From Apoda limacodes (Eukaryota > Arthropoda > Insecta > Lepidoptera > Limacodidae): a DNA stretch of 64,000 nucleotides. Position 1 is the first letter of the stretch. The number at the start of each line of letters is the position of its first letter. This document shows, piece after piece, positions 22,435 to 33,660 of this stretch. The notes beneath the pieces are model-generated. The model was not told where the DNA came from. It made no database searches and saw only the letters and a program-made list of their open reading frames with translations. The position numbers and the translations under genes are program-made. The stretch is taken from NCBI GenBank assembly GCA_946406115.1, contig OX291548.1, positions 5,444,373-5,508,372 on the forward strand, written 5' to 3'.

Positions 22435-23152
22435 ATTTTTAGGGTTCCGCACCCAAAGGGTAAAAACGGGAACCTATTACTAAGACTTTGCTGTCTGTCT
22501 GCCCATTTGTCCGTCTGTCACCAGGCTGTATCTCATGAACCGTGATAGTTAGACTGTTGAAATTTTCACAGATGATGTGATTTCTGTTGCCACTATGACC
22601 ACAAATACTAAATTCTAAGTTTCTATAAACCAATCCTTACCAAATTTGAATGGAACCAATCTGCGTGTTAGTCCTTTCATATATGTATAAATTGTTGAAA
22701 TCTGTTCTTAATCAAAAAAAACAGTTCTTTAGCGATAAAAAACAACTTCTGGACAGATTTTTCCAAAATATTTTCAGATCCAAGACATGACGTAGTACGT
22801 CTATCGATTAAAATGGTCCGTGAGCAATTTGGTCCATTAGTTCTTGAGATATCGAGGGGCAAAAAAAAACCTAACATACATACATACACGCACACACACA
22901 TCACTTTGAACATGATTGCAAACGATTCTCCAGGTTTCAAGACATAAAGAAAACACAAATTTAGCTATTTCGATTTTTGGACCTATTATAAAAACTTCTC
23001 TCCAGGAAAGGTAATAATAAATAATTAAATTAAAATTATTTAAGATAGGCGAGTTGTATGGGAATACAACAAAGGTTTTTTTTTCGTCGTTTTTAAAGAT
23101 AATGATACGGAACCCCTATGCGAGAGTCCGACTCGCACTTGGCCGGTTTTCA
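22435..23152 (+). mobile_element. Lepidopteran interspersed repeat, copy in second unit A
   Basis: Duplicate of 19482-20199 carried along with unit A; same ends, a few substitutions. Confidence 0.75.
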
Positions 23153-23181
23153 TTAATCAGTGACTATAAAACCAAACTTAA

Positions 23182-23879
23182 CTGTGAATAATGAGGCTGC
23201 GGTATAATGTACAGCGCGAAAATACGCCGTTTTTGTGCAAATTTTGTGGCTAAACTATTGCATCTAAAGGATTGAAATAAATATATGTTATACAACTGGC
23301 TTTCGTCTAGTGCATTACCTTACTGAATGATATTCATTTATTGTATTTAATGCAATAAAAAATCTGGAAGTGACCATTGTTTCAACACTTGTGCAAATTT
23401 TTAAAGCATGTTTTGCATTTGTTTGTAATGAAAGTTGGTTAAATAATTAGACTAGCTTATTATCTAGTGCCTGGACTCTAAGTTGTAGCAAAAAGTCAAT
23501 AAATGTGACTACAAAACGATAATAACGTTAAATTCCATACAAAAAATTAAAAGTTTCGAGGCGTCATTACGGTATAAATTACTTAAGAAGTATATAACAT
23601 ATATATCTCATAGTAATGTGTATGCCATTATCTAATGATTTATAGTGCATTTACATACACAACGTTAGAATTACAGAAATTAGCTTTCTGGCCTATATCG
23701 CCGTCTTAATTCTTTTTTAAGTCCGTGAATCAAACATAAACACTGCGCGCTTTGTTACTTCCAACGGCTGACTGGCGACCGATGAGAAAGATGACGTCAC
23801 GCACTCTGCGCCGCGGCAACTCGGCGATCGACGCATTAATTTGAACACTACTAGCTCATTTTTGGTCGTATGACAAAAA
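23182..23879 (-). mobile_element. TTAA-target MITE, inverted and end-clipped copy (M2)
   Basis: The reverse complement of M1, with about four substitutions in 700 bp. The left end is intact and preceded by TTAA (23178-23181). The right end stops at TATGACAAAAA, inside the second arm of the terminal hairpin, so about 37 bp including the inverted repeat and target site are missing and replaced by AT-rich DNA. It cannot move by itself from this end. Confidence 0.9.
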
Positions 23880-24839
23880 AAAAATATACCAATATTTTTG
23901 ATTTTTTAAGGACTTTAATACTACATTCAAAGCTAAAAACCTCGTTGATCCTCAGTTAGAATTATAAGATCTGTGTCACCGACTAATCAGAATTTATACA
24001 GGTAGCTTGTGCAGCCTCAAGTTTATCATTATTCTGTATTCCGGCGACCGTTCTGTGATTATTATTCTTATAATTTAGTAATTGTTACTAAATCAAACAT
24101 GTGTACTGTGTTGTACCTTAGTGTAAGTGCGTTTGCTGTCGCAGAATTTGAAGTCACAATCGAACTACCGCTTTGCCGGAAACGAAATAAACAAAAAAAA
24201 AATCACGTATATCTCCATAGAAATAAACAATAAAGAAAAAGATATCTAGTCTTTATTTGAATAAGATGCATATACCCTATTGTAACAATAAGTTTTACAA
24301 TAACCCTGCTTAAATTCTTACCTGTAAAGTAAGTCCTACTTAAGCTATTCACGTTTTGTAATCTATATCCGTCTGAAACATTGCTTTGCATTTAATCAAA
24401 CTTAGCGGAATTCGTTAATTGAAAATGTTTCAGCGAGCCAACGTTTGTTCAGGACTTCCAATTTGTATTTTTTGCGAAAAATAGCTTTCCGGAAATGAAA
24501 CACTAACTGCAAAAGTCATCACTCTTCTCACAGTCTTCAGTAAGAGTTAAGGAATGATAAATGTTTTCATATTTATTTTCATTCAAAACTTCAATAGCAT
24601 ACTTTTATAAAATATTTTGTTATGTTAAAAATCGAAAATTAATTTCGAGAGAACAAAGAACGAAATTATGCTTTTGTAAGCGTTTTATGTATACATTGTA
24701 ACCATTTTAATTAGAAATTGAATAACATTTCAAAATGAACATCATTAACTTACCCAGACAGCTCAGTTTTTAAATATGTACAAAAAAAAAATGTCTATGC
24801 TAGCAGAGCGATTACCGTGCGCTTCAGGTCGTATGCCAG
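23880..24839. other. No gene seen
   Basis: AT-rich DNA; ORFs at 24009-24233 and 24203-24391 look like chance. Confidence 0.35.
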
Positions 24840-25345
24840 ACAAAATCAAAACAAGCACAAACCCTCGGACACTTCGTAAGATGGCAACTTTGACAGAAGA
24901 CCCCGGTGCCGGACCTTATTAAATTCCTTCGCTATGTCAAGTTCCCATCGGTGGCTTTTTAGGCGACCAGAAAGCACGACTCCTAGAAAGATAGCTCGCA
25001 AGTCGCCCACCTATTTTGCCGATGAATTGGAATTCACGCTGGTAGTTGTTTTCTTACTGAACCTCGAGCAATGACAGCAACAAGCACCGCCGGTCCTCCG
25101 CTGTCCGCGCAGTGAATCCTCAAAGAGCCCTGGCAACCTTACTTACCGCCAGGAACACATTACTACTCAATTTTATTGTTATTATGGCCGCGGTTTTCTG
25201 TGAGGAGGTACTCTCACAGTTCAGGCTGCTCATTCGAGCAAGCACTCGCTATGCCCCGCTTTAATTGTTCGAGCAACTTGTTTGAGCGAGTACTTGCTGT
25301 GCCCTACCTCTCTGCCCTCTCTCTCTTGCCATGAACAACATATGC
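24840..25345 (-). mobile_element. LINE family L1x, internally deleted copy
   Basis: On the minus strand, 25345 to 25185 matches the leader seen at 40880-41060 (AGCAAGTACTCGCTC, AGAAAACCGCGGC). After unmatched DNA, 24950 to 24850 matches the reverse-transcriptase block found again at 44290-44350: HRWE joined straight to DIAKEFNKVRH, with the residues between deleted. This is a 5' leader fused to an RT scrap, not functional. The RT block resembles jockey/CR1-group LINEs. Confidence 0.6.
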
Positions 25346-25895
25346 CTAAACTTCGTGACGAATTCAGAAAACGTGATTCAAGTATTTTTAAGCCCAGTTT
25401 TGGCAGACCACGCTTTATCTCTAAGGGTCATATCAGAAAACTTTAGAACTATTGGTCTGGATTTGTCTTTTAAAAGATGACCTAATCGATAACTGTGACG
25501 TATTTGCTGTGACGAAAAACTAATACAATAATGTCCTTGATATCTTTATTCTTGTTTTCTGGAATTTTGCGTCAACTGCGCATCTCAAGACGATCATGTT
25601 CTATCCTCAAATGCCCCACTTATGATTAAAGCAATTTTAAAGACTACAACACAAATGATTTGGAGCAGGTCAAGTCTACTGCGTGACTTGAGGAATGTTC
25701 AGTTTTGTCTCTCTCGCCTATTTCAGTTTGGAATTCAGCAATTATTTTGTTGAATACGTCAGTGGTATATTAAAAAAAAATTTAAGGACTGCATTTTGTA
25801 CAGTGATAAAAGTCGAACAGTTTCAGTCGTGTCAAATTGTAATTAGTGTTAAGTAGATATGAACTAAGATAGTGATAGCTGGTAAGTAGTGCACT
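25346..25895. other. No feature seen
   Basis: Mixed AT-rich DNA with no recognised repeat. Confidence 0.3.
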
Positions 25896-26060
25896 ATTAT
25901 GGTTATAATTCTCGTACCGTTCCAAACAATAGTTTCGACTTTTAGTGTGATAACCGTATGGTTATAATTTTCATACCGTTTCAAACAACAGTTTAAACTT
26001 TTAGTGAGATAACCATTACGGTTATTATTTTTGTTGCGTTTCAAATTGGAACTGCAATTG
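25896..26060 (+). repeat. Minisatellite, about 59-60 bp x 2.7
   Basis: GGTTATAATT...TACCGTTCCAAACAA recurs at 25901, 25960 and 26020 with moderate divergence. Confidence 0.8.
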
Positions 26061-26162
26061 TTTTTCGTTAAAATTTGAATTCGGAAAACACTTTCAGCTG
26101 AATTTACGCACAGTAGGTATGTATGTAGTTCAAAAATAGTGAAATAATAGAACATTGTGTTT

Positions 26163-26606
26163 TAAGAGCGGTAAGAAGACAATTACTAACGAGAGGCTAT
26201 TTAGAAGCCTAAGGCTTTGATGACTCTAGTTTGTAATTTTCGACATTTGCGAGTAAATTAACAAAAATAAAAGGCGAATAAATAATTAAAATCACCAAAA
26301 CACAATCGAAATGGTGGGAATAGAAGTAGAGAAAACATCGCCACCACCAGATGATAGATATGTAGAAAATTTATGAATCACTGTTTTGCTTGAAGCTTAA
26401 ACATACAAAACATTTAAGTTGAACAGCTTTTATACATATTGGATAGAATAGGCACGTCATTACTGCACGTGAGTTCTATGAACGCAAGATTTACTTTGAG
26501 AAAAGTAAAATTTATAAAAAAAAAAACCCTGTGGGAGTAATTAAGGACTTAGCATCCGCTTTGCCTGCACTTAATGAAACTTTTTTCGAGTAAGTGTGAT
26601 GAAAAA
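26163..26606 (+). repeat. Dispersed repeat R, copy 1
   Basis: It shares GAGAGGCTATTTAGAAGCC, GGAATAGAAGTAGA, a GTCATTACTGCACGTGAGTT-like block and GAGTAAGTGTGATGAAAAA with copies at 35.0, 43.1 (minus) and 44.1 kb. No long ORF is conserved. The class is unknown; a LINE 5' leader or non-autonomous element is possible. Confidence 0.7.
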
Positions 26607-26699
26607 TTTATATGTTTTTAATTTTATTAATGTACCTTTGCCTCGTAAAGTTAACATTTGAAACTAGTGCAGATTAAAGAAGAACTTATGGATTTTAGG

Positions 26700-27282
26700 T
26701 CGGGAAGGGGTCCGGAGAATGTACCCAAAGTCAGATACTTGGGGCACATACGCCTGATCTTAGGGATGACCTAGACATCGAACGGGAAAGATAAGCACTC
26801 TCGGTTCGGTGCAGCATAATTGCGCGTAGATTTGGCAGGTGTAGTGATAAGGTTAACTTGACATTGTTCAATGCCAGCTCTAGTTGAATTTTACACTTAA
26901 ATCGTATAGCACTATGAGATTGCAATTCAATGACGCGTTTAGCATTCTCATGCGTTACCCGCGTTACTGTAGCTGTTTGCTGAGGCAAGAGTGCCGAACT
27001 TTTTTTGCTGTCATGAGGACTCGTGTGGTGTCTTTTTCCGCTCCACTGTACTAATAATAATCTTCTGCAAATAGTTAGTACTGGTCTGGAAAGCCCTATT
27101 TATAAACACTGGATTTGTGTGCATCGAGACGAGAACCGAAAGTGACCAAACGTTTGATCTCATTAAAACTGTAGCTCTCAATATTTGAATATTATTATTA
27201 TTTTTCTTTGTCTTTTTTTTATTCATATTTTGTATGACCTATGGCTGTTTTGGCTGGAATAAAGCTTATTATTATTATAAAC
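26700..27282 (+). mobile_element. LINE 3' end: degenerate RT C-terminus plus tail
   Basis: Plus-strand frames at about 26723-27030, broken by stops, show KYLGHIR-like, ADLAG/CSM-like and FAEARVPNFF blocks in the order known for the region after the RT active site of jockey/CR1-group LINEs. The 3' part (about 27225-27282) reads TATGACCTATGGCTGTTTTG, GGCTGGAATAAA and a (TTA)n tail, a usual LINE terminus. It is 5'-truncated. The minus-strand ORF 26731-26988 is a shadow. Confidence 0.65.
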
Positions 27283-27504
27283 GGATAAGTTTATAACATA
27301 TAAATAAAAACAAGATACTCATTAATTGAAAGCCTATTAGTATATGCCGGGCGCGCTGAATTCAAGCACTTGTTAGACTGCTGCTCTATTGTACTGAGTG
27401 GGAACTAACCGATACAATTGCTTTAATTGCTGGATTTCAAGAGCATTTGGGTTATTGTCAAAGCAGCTGAATATAGGATAACAGGCACAGATTATCGGTA
27501 GCAT

Positions 27505-27596
27505 AATGTAGGTACACACATTATAGGTACACATCTTAAAGGTGCACGTATCATAGGCACGCGTATTATAGGTACACATAATTGGTACACGTATAA
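27505..27596. repeat. Minisatellite, about 15 bp x 6
   Basis: Units resembling ATAGGTACACGTATT, degenerate, six in a row. Chance Cys/Val/Pro-rich ORFs on the minus strand follow from the repeat. Confidence 0.8.
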
Positions 27597-29889
27597 ACCC
27601 TTTGGTTTCAGATATAAGTATGTTAAATAATTATCTGTTTTGAAATTTGCTACCGAAATATTCAATATTATTTTTTGTTTCATTAGGTTACTTAAACATG
27701 CCACTAAAATAGAAGCAACTAGCCCGATGATCGAATTGAGAACCTACTTTTACCTAATTTAAACTACTTCAAGAAAAAGAGGTTATCAGTTCACCCTGTA
27801 AATATGTAATATTTTTAAAATGCACCATTATCATATATGTTAGACAATGTAAGTTTCTAAACAGATGTGTGAAATTTCGTATGTGAATCTTTGTATGTAT
27901 GTATGTTTAACCACGTCTTTCTCGGAAACCGATTATCTGATTGTAATAATTAGGTACCGTTTAACTTACAAAACAGTATTATTTTCATCAAAATCAATTT
28001 TGTAGATTCCAAGATATGGACTAGTTAAGACAACTGTACCAAACCAATCACTAGAAAAACACGTCGTCGGTTTAACGGCACAATTCTGAAGCGAAACTTA
28101 TCGTGGGTATAACAGTGTAATTTTTTTTCTTAATTATTGAAGTTGATTAAAAATGTATAAGATGTTTTGAATAAAACTTTTTATCCAAAGCAAAATCCCA
28201 TGTAAAAGGATCTCGAGAAGTATTTGAATATCCTCTTCACGTTTTTACCGTCGTCATGTGCTTCCTTATGATTGCGTTGAACCGCAATATTGGGCAATCT
28301 GGTGCCCTAGTAAATAGTCCGAGTTGGGATCGAATTCGAAAGGATATTTAAAGACATTTGAGCACATAGAAATAATAGCTAAAGTTATTTTTAAATTTAA
28401 AATATTTTTTGGATCCCTTGTGTGATCGAGTTTATTACCTATATGTGACTGTGTGTTCGAGTCTAAGAGTATATACATTTATTAAGTTTATTATTATTTT
28501 GAATCAACTTAAAAAGCCGTCTGAAATAATATGTTATTTCTGTTCTGACTTATTTTTTATACTTTTTTCTAACCTTTTTTTAATCAGATATGGTCCAACA
28601 TTTTGTTACTGCAGGTTTCCACTGAATAACACCAAAAAGGTTATAAGAAATTAAATTCTTTCATTTGTGTACAGTATTTGTCATATTTTTAGCGTGTTAT
28701 ATTTTCATGTGTGTTAAGTTCACTTCTCTTGCTGTTATTGCTGACTTCTTCTTTAACAGTAGGCATGTAATAGTACACTATGAGACAGGTGTGCTAGATT
28801 GCTTGTAACAGATGTTGGTTGGTTGGTTGTGGGTTGCAGCCCAAGCCGAATACGAGGGCGTAATTCAGCCGAGTGTGTACTGAGCAGAGCTCACGAGTGT
28901 CATACGACTGTTTTCAACACACTTGAAGGACGTTAAATACCGATATTAGAGTTAAATAGTTAGAAGTAGTATAAAAAGTTGATATCTAATGGAATCTAAT
29001 AGTTTTCATATGTTTCTTACAAACGCACGATTTTTCCGAATAAATAAAACGCATTTTATTTTTTCAAAAATAAGAACATAGTTCATAGGCATATTTTTTT
29101 CTCTAAGAAAACTGTTAAGTAAAAAGTAAAAAAAAGTATGTGATAATGACAATTACTGCACAAATGCGTTATGTATGTATTTAAGATGCTGAATACGGTG
29201 CAGTAAAGGCTGTTTTATGAGCAAGTGTGTTGAAAACACATTTATGTTCGAATATTTCCATTTCTCTTACGATTCAGTTGCGCTGAAGGCAGTTCTTAAG
29301 GCCTACATACGTATCTATTTGCTCTTATATCCTATTTGCAGTTAGATAATCTTGTGCAGAACATTAAGTTACAAGTATTTATTGCTTCCTGCTAAAAAAA
29401 CTATTTTAAAATGATATACCAAATAACACGTACCTCAACACTTTTTGATGTTCCATTTCTCTTCAGAGAATATCTATTAATTTGGAACAGGAGTGCATTT
29501 AAATTTGAAAAGTGCTTTATATAATGATACATCTAGCGAGTTTCCTGTTTTAGCTTAATATTTGTACGGCATTGTTAACATAGAACAATAGCTCGCCTAA
29601 TGGTAGGTATAGCATGAGTAAATTCAATTCGTACTGAAATTAGCTTTGTGTTGAAAAGCATGAATCCGGGTATATTATGATAACTACGCGATAATTTTAC
29701 ATTTAAATACAATATCTGTACATGAAGTAAACTGAAAATAAATTACACTGATTTGCAGTAATATCTTTTGTTGTTAAACAACATCAACAACCTTATATTG
29801 TAAGTATTGTATATAACCTATTGTAAAGTTGTCTCAAGTCTAGCATGGCGATAGTCTCATAAACTTTCAACTTTGCAAAATGAAATATC
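27597..29889. other. No gene seen
   Basis: AT-rich intergenic DNA. Bases 28815-28920 are locally GC-richer (GGTTGGTTGGTTG run) without a recognised identity. ORFs 28266-28478 and 28409-28654 look like chance. Confidence 0.35.
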
Positions 29890-29985
29890 TGGAAAACGTG
29901 GTTTTTTTTTTTATTAATCTAACTAAGGTGGCAAACAAGCATACGGCCCGCCTGAGGGTAAGCGAACGCGCTACAAGGTCACAAC
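29890..29985 (-). mobile_element. Retroposon family G, short copy
   Basis: A poly-T run (the A tail inverted) is followed by ACTAAGGTGGCAAACAAGC, CGGCCCGCCTGAGGGTAAGC; homology stops soon after, a 5' truncation. Confidence 0.7.
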
Positions 29986-30149
29986 AGTCTGTCTTGTGTC
30001 TGTTCTGCGTTCTTAATATCTCTGACAGTCTCTTCGGAAATCAGTGTCGTGATAGTACATTATATAACTAGCTATTACCAGCGGCTCCATCTGCTTTAAA
30101 TGTCGTTATCGTCGTGGGATTCCTACGCCAACTCTTTGTTTATACTAAA

Positions 30150-30500
30150 AAAAGTTTACTATAGCAAGCTATAGCCGTGGCTATAGTTCGTTGAAGTGAA
30201 ATTCTGTCATAATTATTCCCGCAGGGATAAAAAGCTGCCTTTGTCCTTCGGCGTCTCTTCAAATATCTCTGTGCCCAATTTCAGCTGAAGTGGATGCTCC
30301 ATTGCGGTTTAATTAAATAAACAAATATACTTACAAACTTGTGCATTTTTTCGGGATAAAAGTAGCTTATGTGCTATTCTTTATTATAATCTATCGCAGT
30401 GCCTTTCATCTAGGTCCATTCATCCGTTCTGGCGTGATTAAGCAACAAACATCCATTCATCAAAATTGTCTCATCCATAATATTAGTATAGGTAATTTTA
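30150..30500 (+). mobile_element. LINE 3'-tail repeat (RTE type)
   Basis: It contains CCCGCAGGGATAAAAAGC, CTGTGCCCAATTTCAGCTGA, AACAAACATCCATTCATC and ends ATAATATTAGTATAG, the recurring 3' terminus of lepidopteran RTE-like retroposons. Two overlapping tails may be present, since the GGGATAAAA-type block appears twice. Confidence 0.6.
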
Positions 30501-32559
30501 TTTATATTTTTATCTACTTCAAAATAAAAAAAGATGTGGGCAACATTCTAATATCCGGTAACCAAAAAAAAAAAAAAAATAAGGATCAGTAGTATTGATT
30601 TATTTGAAGTAAGCTATTAGAGAGGGTTATGTAGTTGCTAAGTAAGTCAAGTTGTGTTTTGTTTTTTTTTTACATTTTATTTAGTTTTTTTACGAGGCAT
30701 CTATACTCTCAAAAAAGGATTCATACCCCGCCTTTTTGAAGTATAGTCGCTCCTAGGAGCATCTATTCTCTTTAATTTAAAATCAATGTTTACAACATTT
30801 CAGTTCTGCAATGGCGCGCAATTATAAAAGAAAAGTGTGTGCACATCCCCGAATCGTTACTATTTGCTACGCATTAGTATTTAAAAAAACCTAATTTAGT
30901 TATTTATTTAATCTTGTAAAACGTGATAATACCTGAAACAAGATAACGCAAAGTTTATAAAGAATTATAATATTGTTTTTAGTTCTACTGTGTTCTTTTA
31001 GGTAGGTATAGGTAGGTATTAACGAATTTTGAAACATATACTAGGTTTAGGTATTCAATTGGCAGCTAAACGCATCTATAAAATAATAGGCTTTGAATAT
31101 TAGTTTTCAGTTACGTTTGCGATATTTTTTTCATTTCATTTCATTAATGTTTTTGTTTCTTCAAAGCGACTGCTTTTACCCATTTAAGTTATTTGTTTTT
31201 TTGGGGCAAGTACATCTTAATACATTTTTAGGTATTTTAGGTATATAATATAGGTTTTTTTGAAAGAAAAAAGACATTAAATTATGCTCAGGTTCTCTTT
31301 TCTAAATCAGTTATTGCAATTTCTAACTAAAAAAGTAGGTTTTTATGGGCATCTCTGGTTTTCCTAGATGAGGTAACAATCTACTATGGGGCATCTATAC
31401 TTGAAAAATTGAGGTTAGGAAAAATCAAAGTTATTCAGTAAATGTAAACTACAGGTATTCTTGCTGTCGACCGTTTTATACTAAGAGAACCATAGCAAAA
31501 GCCTAGGCTATATAATTAACTGTTTTTCAAAAAGTAGGGCAACCATCCTGGAATTACCTTCCTTAAAAGTGCACTTCGTAATAGCTAATTTCGTGTGTTT
31601 TAGGAATTTCATTCTCATTTTTTTTAGTTGTGAGCCTAAAAAAACATGGGTTGTAATGAGACTTTCTTTATTATCTTTATTTAGGGCTAAGGATTAAAGT
31701 CATTATTATACCATGTATTACGTCTACAGTGTTCGAACCTACATAACTAGACAGGAATGAGTTATATGCCATGTCCATTTCTCAAAATTAAAGTTTTGCT
31801 ATTTAAAATTTGCGCAATAACTGCGCATTTTACGCCATCCGGCCTCCGTGAATAAAACTTAATATGCAGTTGTTTTATTATGTATGTTTGGATGTTGTTA
31901 GAGATAAATAAACATACTCAATGAGATTTTCAAACGTGATGCTTTCAGTTACTATTGTATTTTAAATGCTTTGAAAACTGATGATGAAATTTTTTCGAGC
32001 ATCAAATAATTTAGACATCAGATATGAATAGCGGCAATAGAAATTATGTTTTATTTTGAAAGCTTTTGCGTTAGCGTTATTTAGTATTCAACTTGTTGCG
32101 AAAAAGCAATTTTAAAAGCTGTTCAAACTTGGAACTGACGTTATTAAAAAATATTTTTATATTAATGCTAAGTAGGGTAGCTACTAGGTACTTATAAGTT
32201 GTATAAGGGTTTTTGGTTCCATCCATTATGTAATATGTTATGTATGGTTATCAACACATAAGTTTCTAAGCACCTATATAAAGATTTTAGAAATTTGTTT
32301 AGATATTTTTTTTGTTTCAGATAGTAGCTGATCATAATGCGTACCGTGATGAAATATCCGTGATCCAGAGCGGATCTGAAAAAAAAAAAGACAAACTCTG
32401 AAAAATAAGAAAAACTGACTCTGATTTTTGTTTTTTTTTCGATCGATCGAATTATTGTGTTTGTAATCGCAAAAACAATAAATATTAAGTAGTTAAAAAC
32501 TCATTCTAAAACCAGCAAAATTATTATGACCACAGACGATGCTAAATGCCACGAGGGTA
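30501..32559. other. No gene seen
   Basis: AT-rich DNA with a 15-A run near 30566 and GGTAGGTATAGGTAGGTATT near 31000. No recognised element. Confidence 0.35.
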
Positions 32560-32815
32560 TGCAAAAATATGTTCAATTTAACAATTCAATGATAGCTGGT
32601 CCTTCGCAATCTAGTTGGCAGTGTGGCCGGCTGATGTGCAGAGGGTGTGTACAAACACTTATGTGATAATAAATGATTTGTGTTTGTCTTGAGTCTTGGT
32701 ATGTTTATATATGATATGTATGTGTTTACTTTGTCTGGTATCCATAATAAAAGGCTTTTATTACTTTGGGGTCAGTCGGCGCTGTGTGTGTCCAGATATA
32801 TTTATTTTAATATTT
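32560..32815 (+). mobile_element. LINE/SINE 3' end, lepidopteran family
   Basis: GTGTACAAACACTTATGTGA, GTCTTGAGTCTTGGTATG, TGGTATCCATAATAAAAGGC and TTACTTTGGGGTCAG then a (TTTAT) region. I know this order of blocks as the 3' end of a widespread lepidopteran retroposon. No coding part left. Confidence 0.55.
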
Positions 32816-32959
32816 TATAAAATAAAATAGCTAGCCCTAAACGGTTTTTCCCAATATTCATAACAAATCTGATATGGTGGTTCACAAGAGGAACCTCTTT
32901 GATTAGTTTCACTAGAATCAATTCAGATACAGCAGTATCATGAAGTTGTAAATTATAAA

Positions 32960-33035
32960 AATACATACGGTCAAACATGACGCATCTAAAAGGGTTAAGT
33001 TTTTGCCATTTAGCTACGGAACCATAAAAATAGTA
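32960..33035 (-). mobile_element. Fragment of lepidopteran interspersed repeat
   Basis: ATACGGTCAAACATGACGC...TTTTGCCATTTAGCTACGGA matches the terminal 75 bp of the copy at 62988-63612. Confidence 0.6.
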
Positions 33036-33295
33036 ACAATATTAGTTTTCAATAAAAGTGTCATACCGATTCTGAAGCTAGTTTTTTATGGTACAATATC
33101 ATTTAATATATCTGTACAACTTTTAGCCAAATCTATAACTAAATAAACCCTAAAAATATAAAACAAAAAATTTAAATTAAATTTCCTTTTTTTTTTGCGG
33201 AGTTTTATGTGATTAAAAGTTTTGATGCGATGTTTTTATACTATCACAGGCTAACATGCAAACTATGACAAATTATTATTGACCAACATTAACCA

Positions 33296-33460
33296 ATGTC
33301 AATAGCGTTTATAGCCTTAATCGCCCTTATGACTCTAGCCTTAGTATTCTATCGATATAAAACATTTAATGACACTTTTAAGGATAACAATTTCGACTGG
33401 GATATCACATTGCAGAAGCGGACCATAAAGTACCGCTATTGCAGGATATTAAGGGACTAA
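33296..33460 (+). CDS. Small membrane-anchor ORF, 54 aa
   Basis: Starts MSIAFIALIALMTLALVF, a classic hydrophobic signal or signal-anchor helix, followed by YRYK and a polar tail with Asn/Asp/Lys. It ends at TAA 33458-33460. Another plus frame continues with few stops to about 33660, so a frameshifted pseudogene is possible. No family recognised. The hydrophobic start could also come from AT-rich DNA by chance. Confidence 0.25.
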   Translation: MSIAFIALIALMTLALVFYRYKTFNDTFKDNNFDWDITLQKRTIKYRYCRILRD

Positions 33461-33660
33461 AATATTATGTTGGAGCAGCTCACGAAATTGAGCTCCAACT
33501 CGTATTGCGAAATTTGTGTGTATAAAGTTACACATTTTATGAGACAAACGTAGGTGAGAAATTGCTCGTCGTCCTAAGCCGTGGTTACCCAAATTTATAA
33601 CACCGGAGTAACCTAGTTGGTTGGCTAGACTCAATTTTCTATACGAAAGTAATTAGAAAA
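33405..33660. pseudogene. Possible decayed coding segment
   Basis: The plus frame GYHIAEADHKVPLLQDIKGL... runs about 85 codons with only two stops. The minus strand has a 61-codon ORF (33449-33634) with equally protein-like composition (SLANQLGYSGVINLGNHG). Which strand was coding is undecided and no family is recognised. Confidence 0.2.

Larger units (their letters stand above)
20943..23177 (+). repeat. Duplicated unit A, second copy
   Basis: Nearly identical to 17991-20204. It begins directly after the TTAA of the MITE. At its right end, after CATTAA, it keeps about 20 further bases (TCAGTGACTATAAAACC...) that the first copy lacks, then a TTAA followed by an inverted MITE. Differences from copy one include AAG to TAG near 20990, an altered ATTTC/ATAAC near 21226, and single changes near 21799, 22798 and 23045-23050. 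Confidence 0.95.

Noticed and set aside
17991..23157. A and A' as the two LTRs of a retrotransposon around M1
   Set aside because: No TG...CA or AGT...ACT ends, no primer site or polypurine tract, and the 734-bp internal part is itself a MITE with perfect inverted ends.
17991..23879. Duplication as a simple uncollapsed haplotype
   Set aside because: The left flank of the first unit is not repeated before the second, and the two MITEs are in opposite orientation. It cannot be fully excluded without reads.
26731..26988. 85-codon minus ORF
   Set aside because: It is antisense to degenerate LINE RT sequence.
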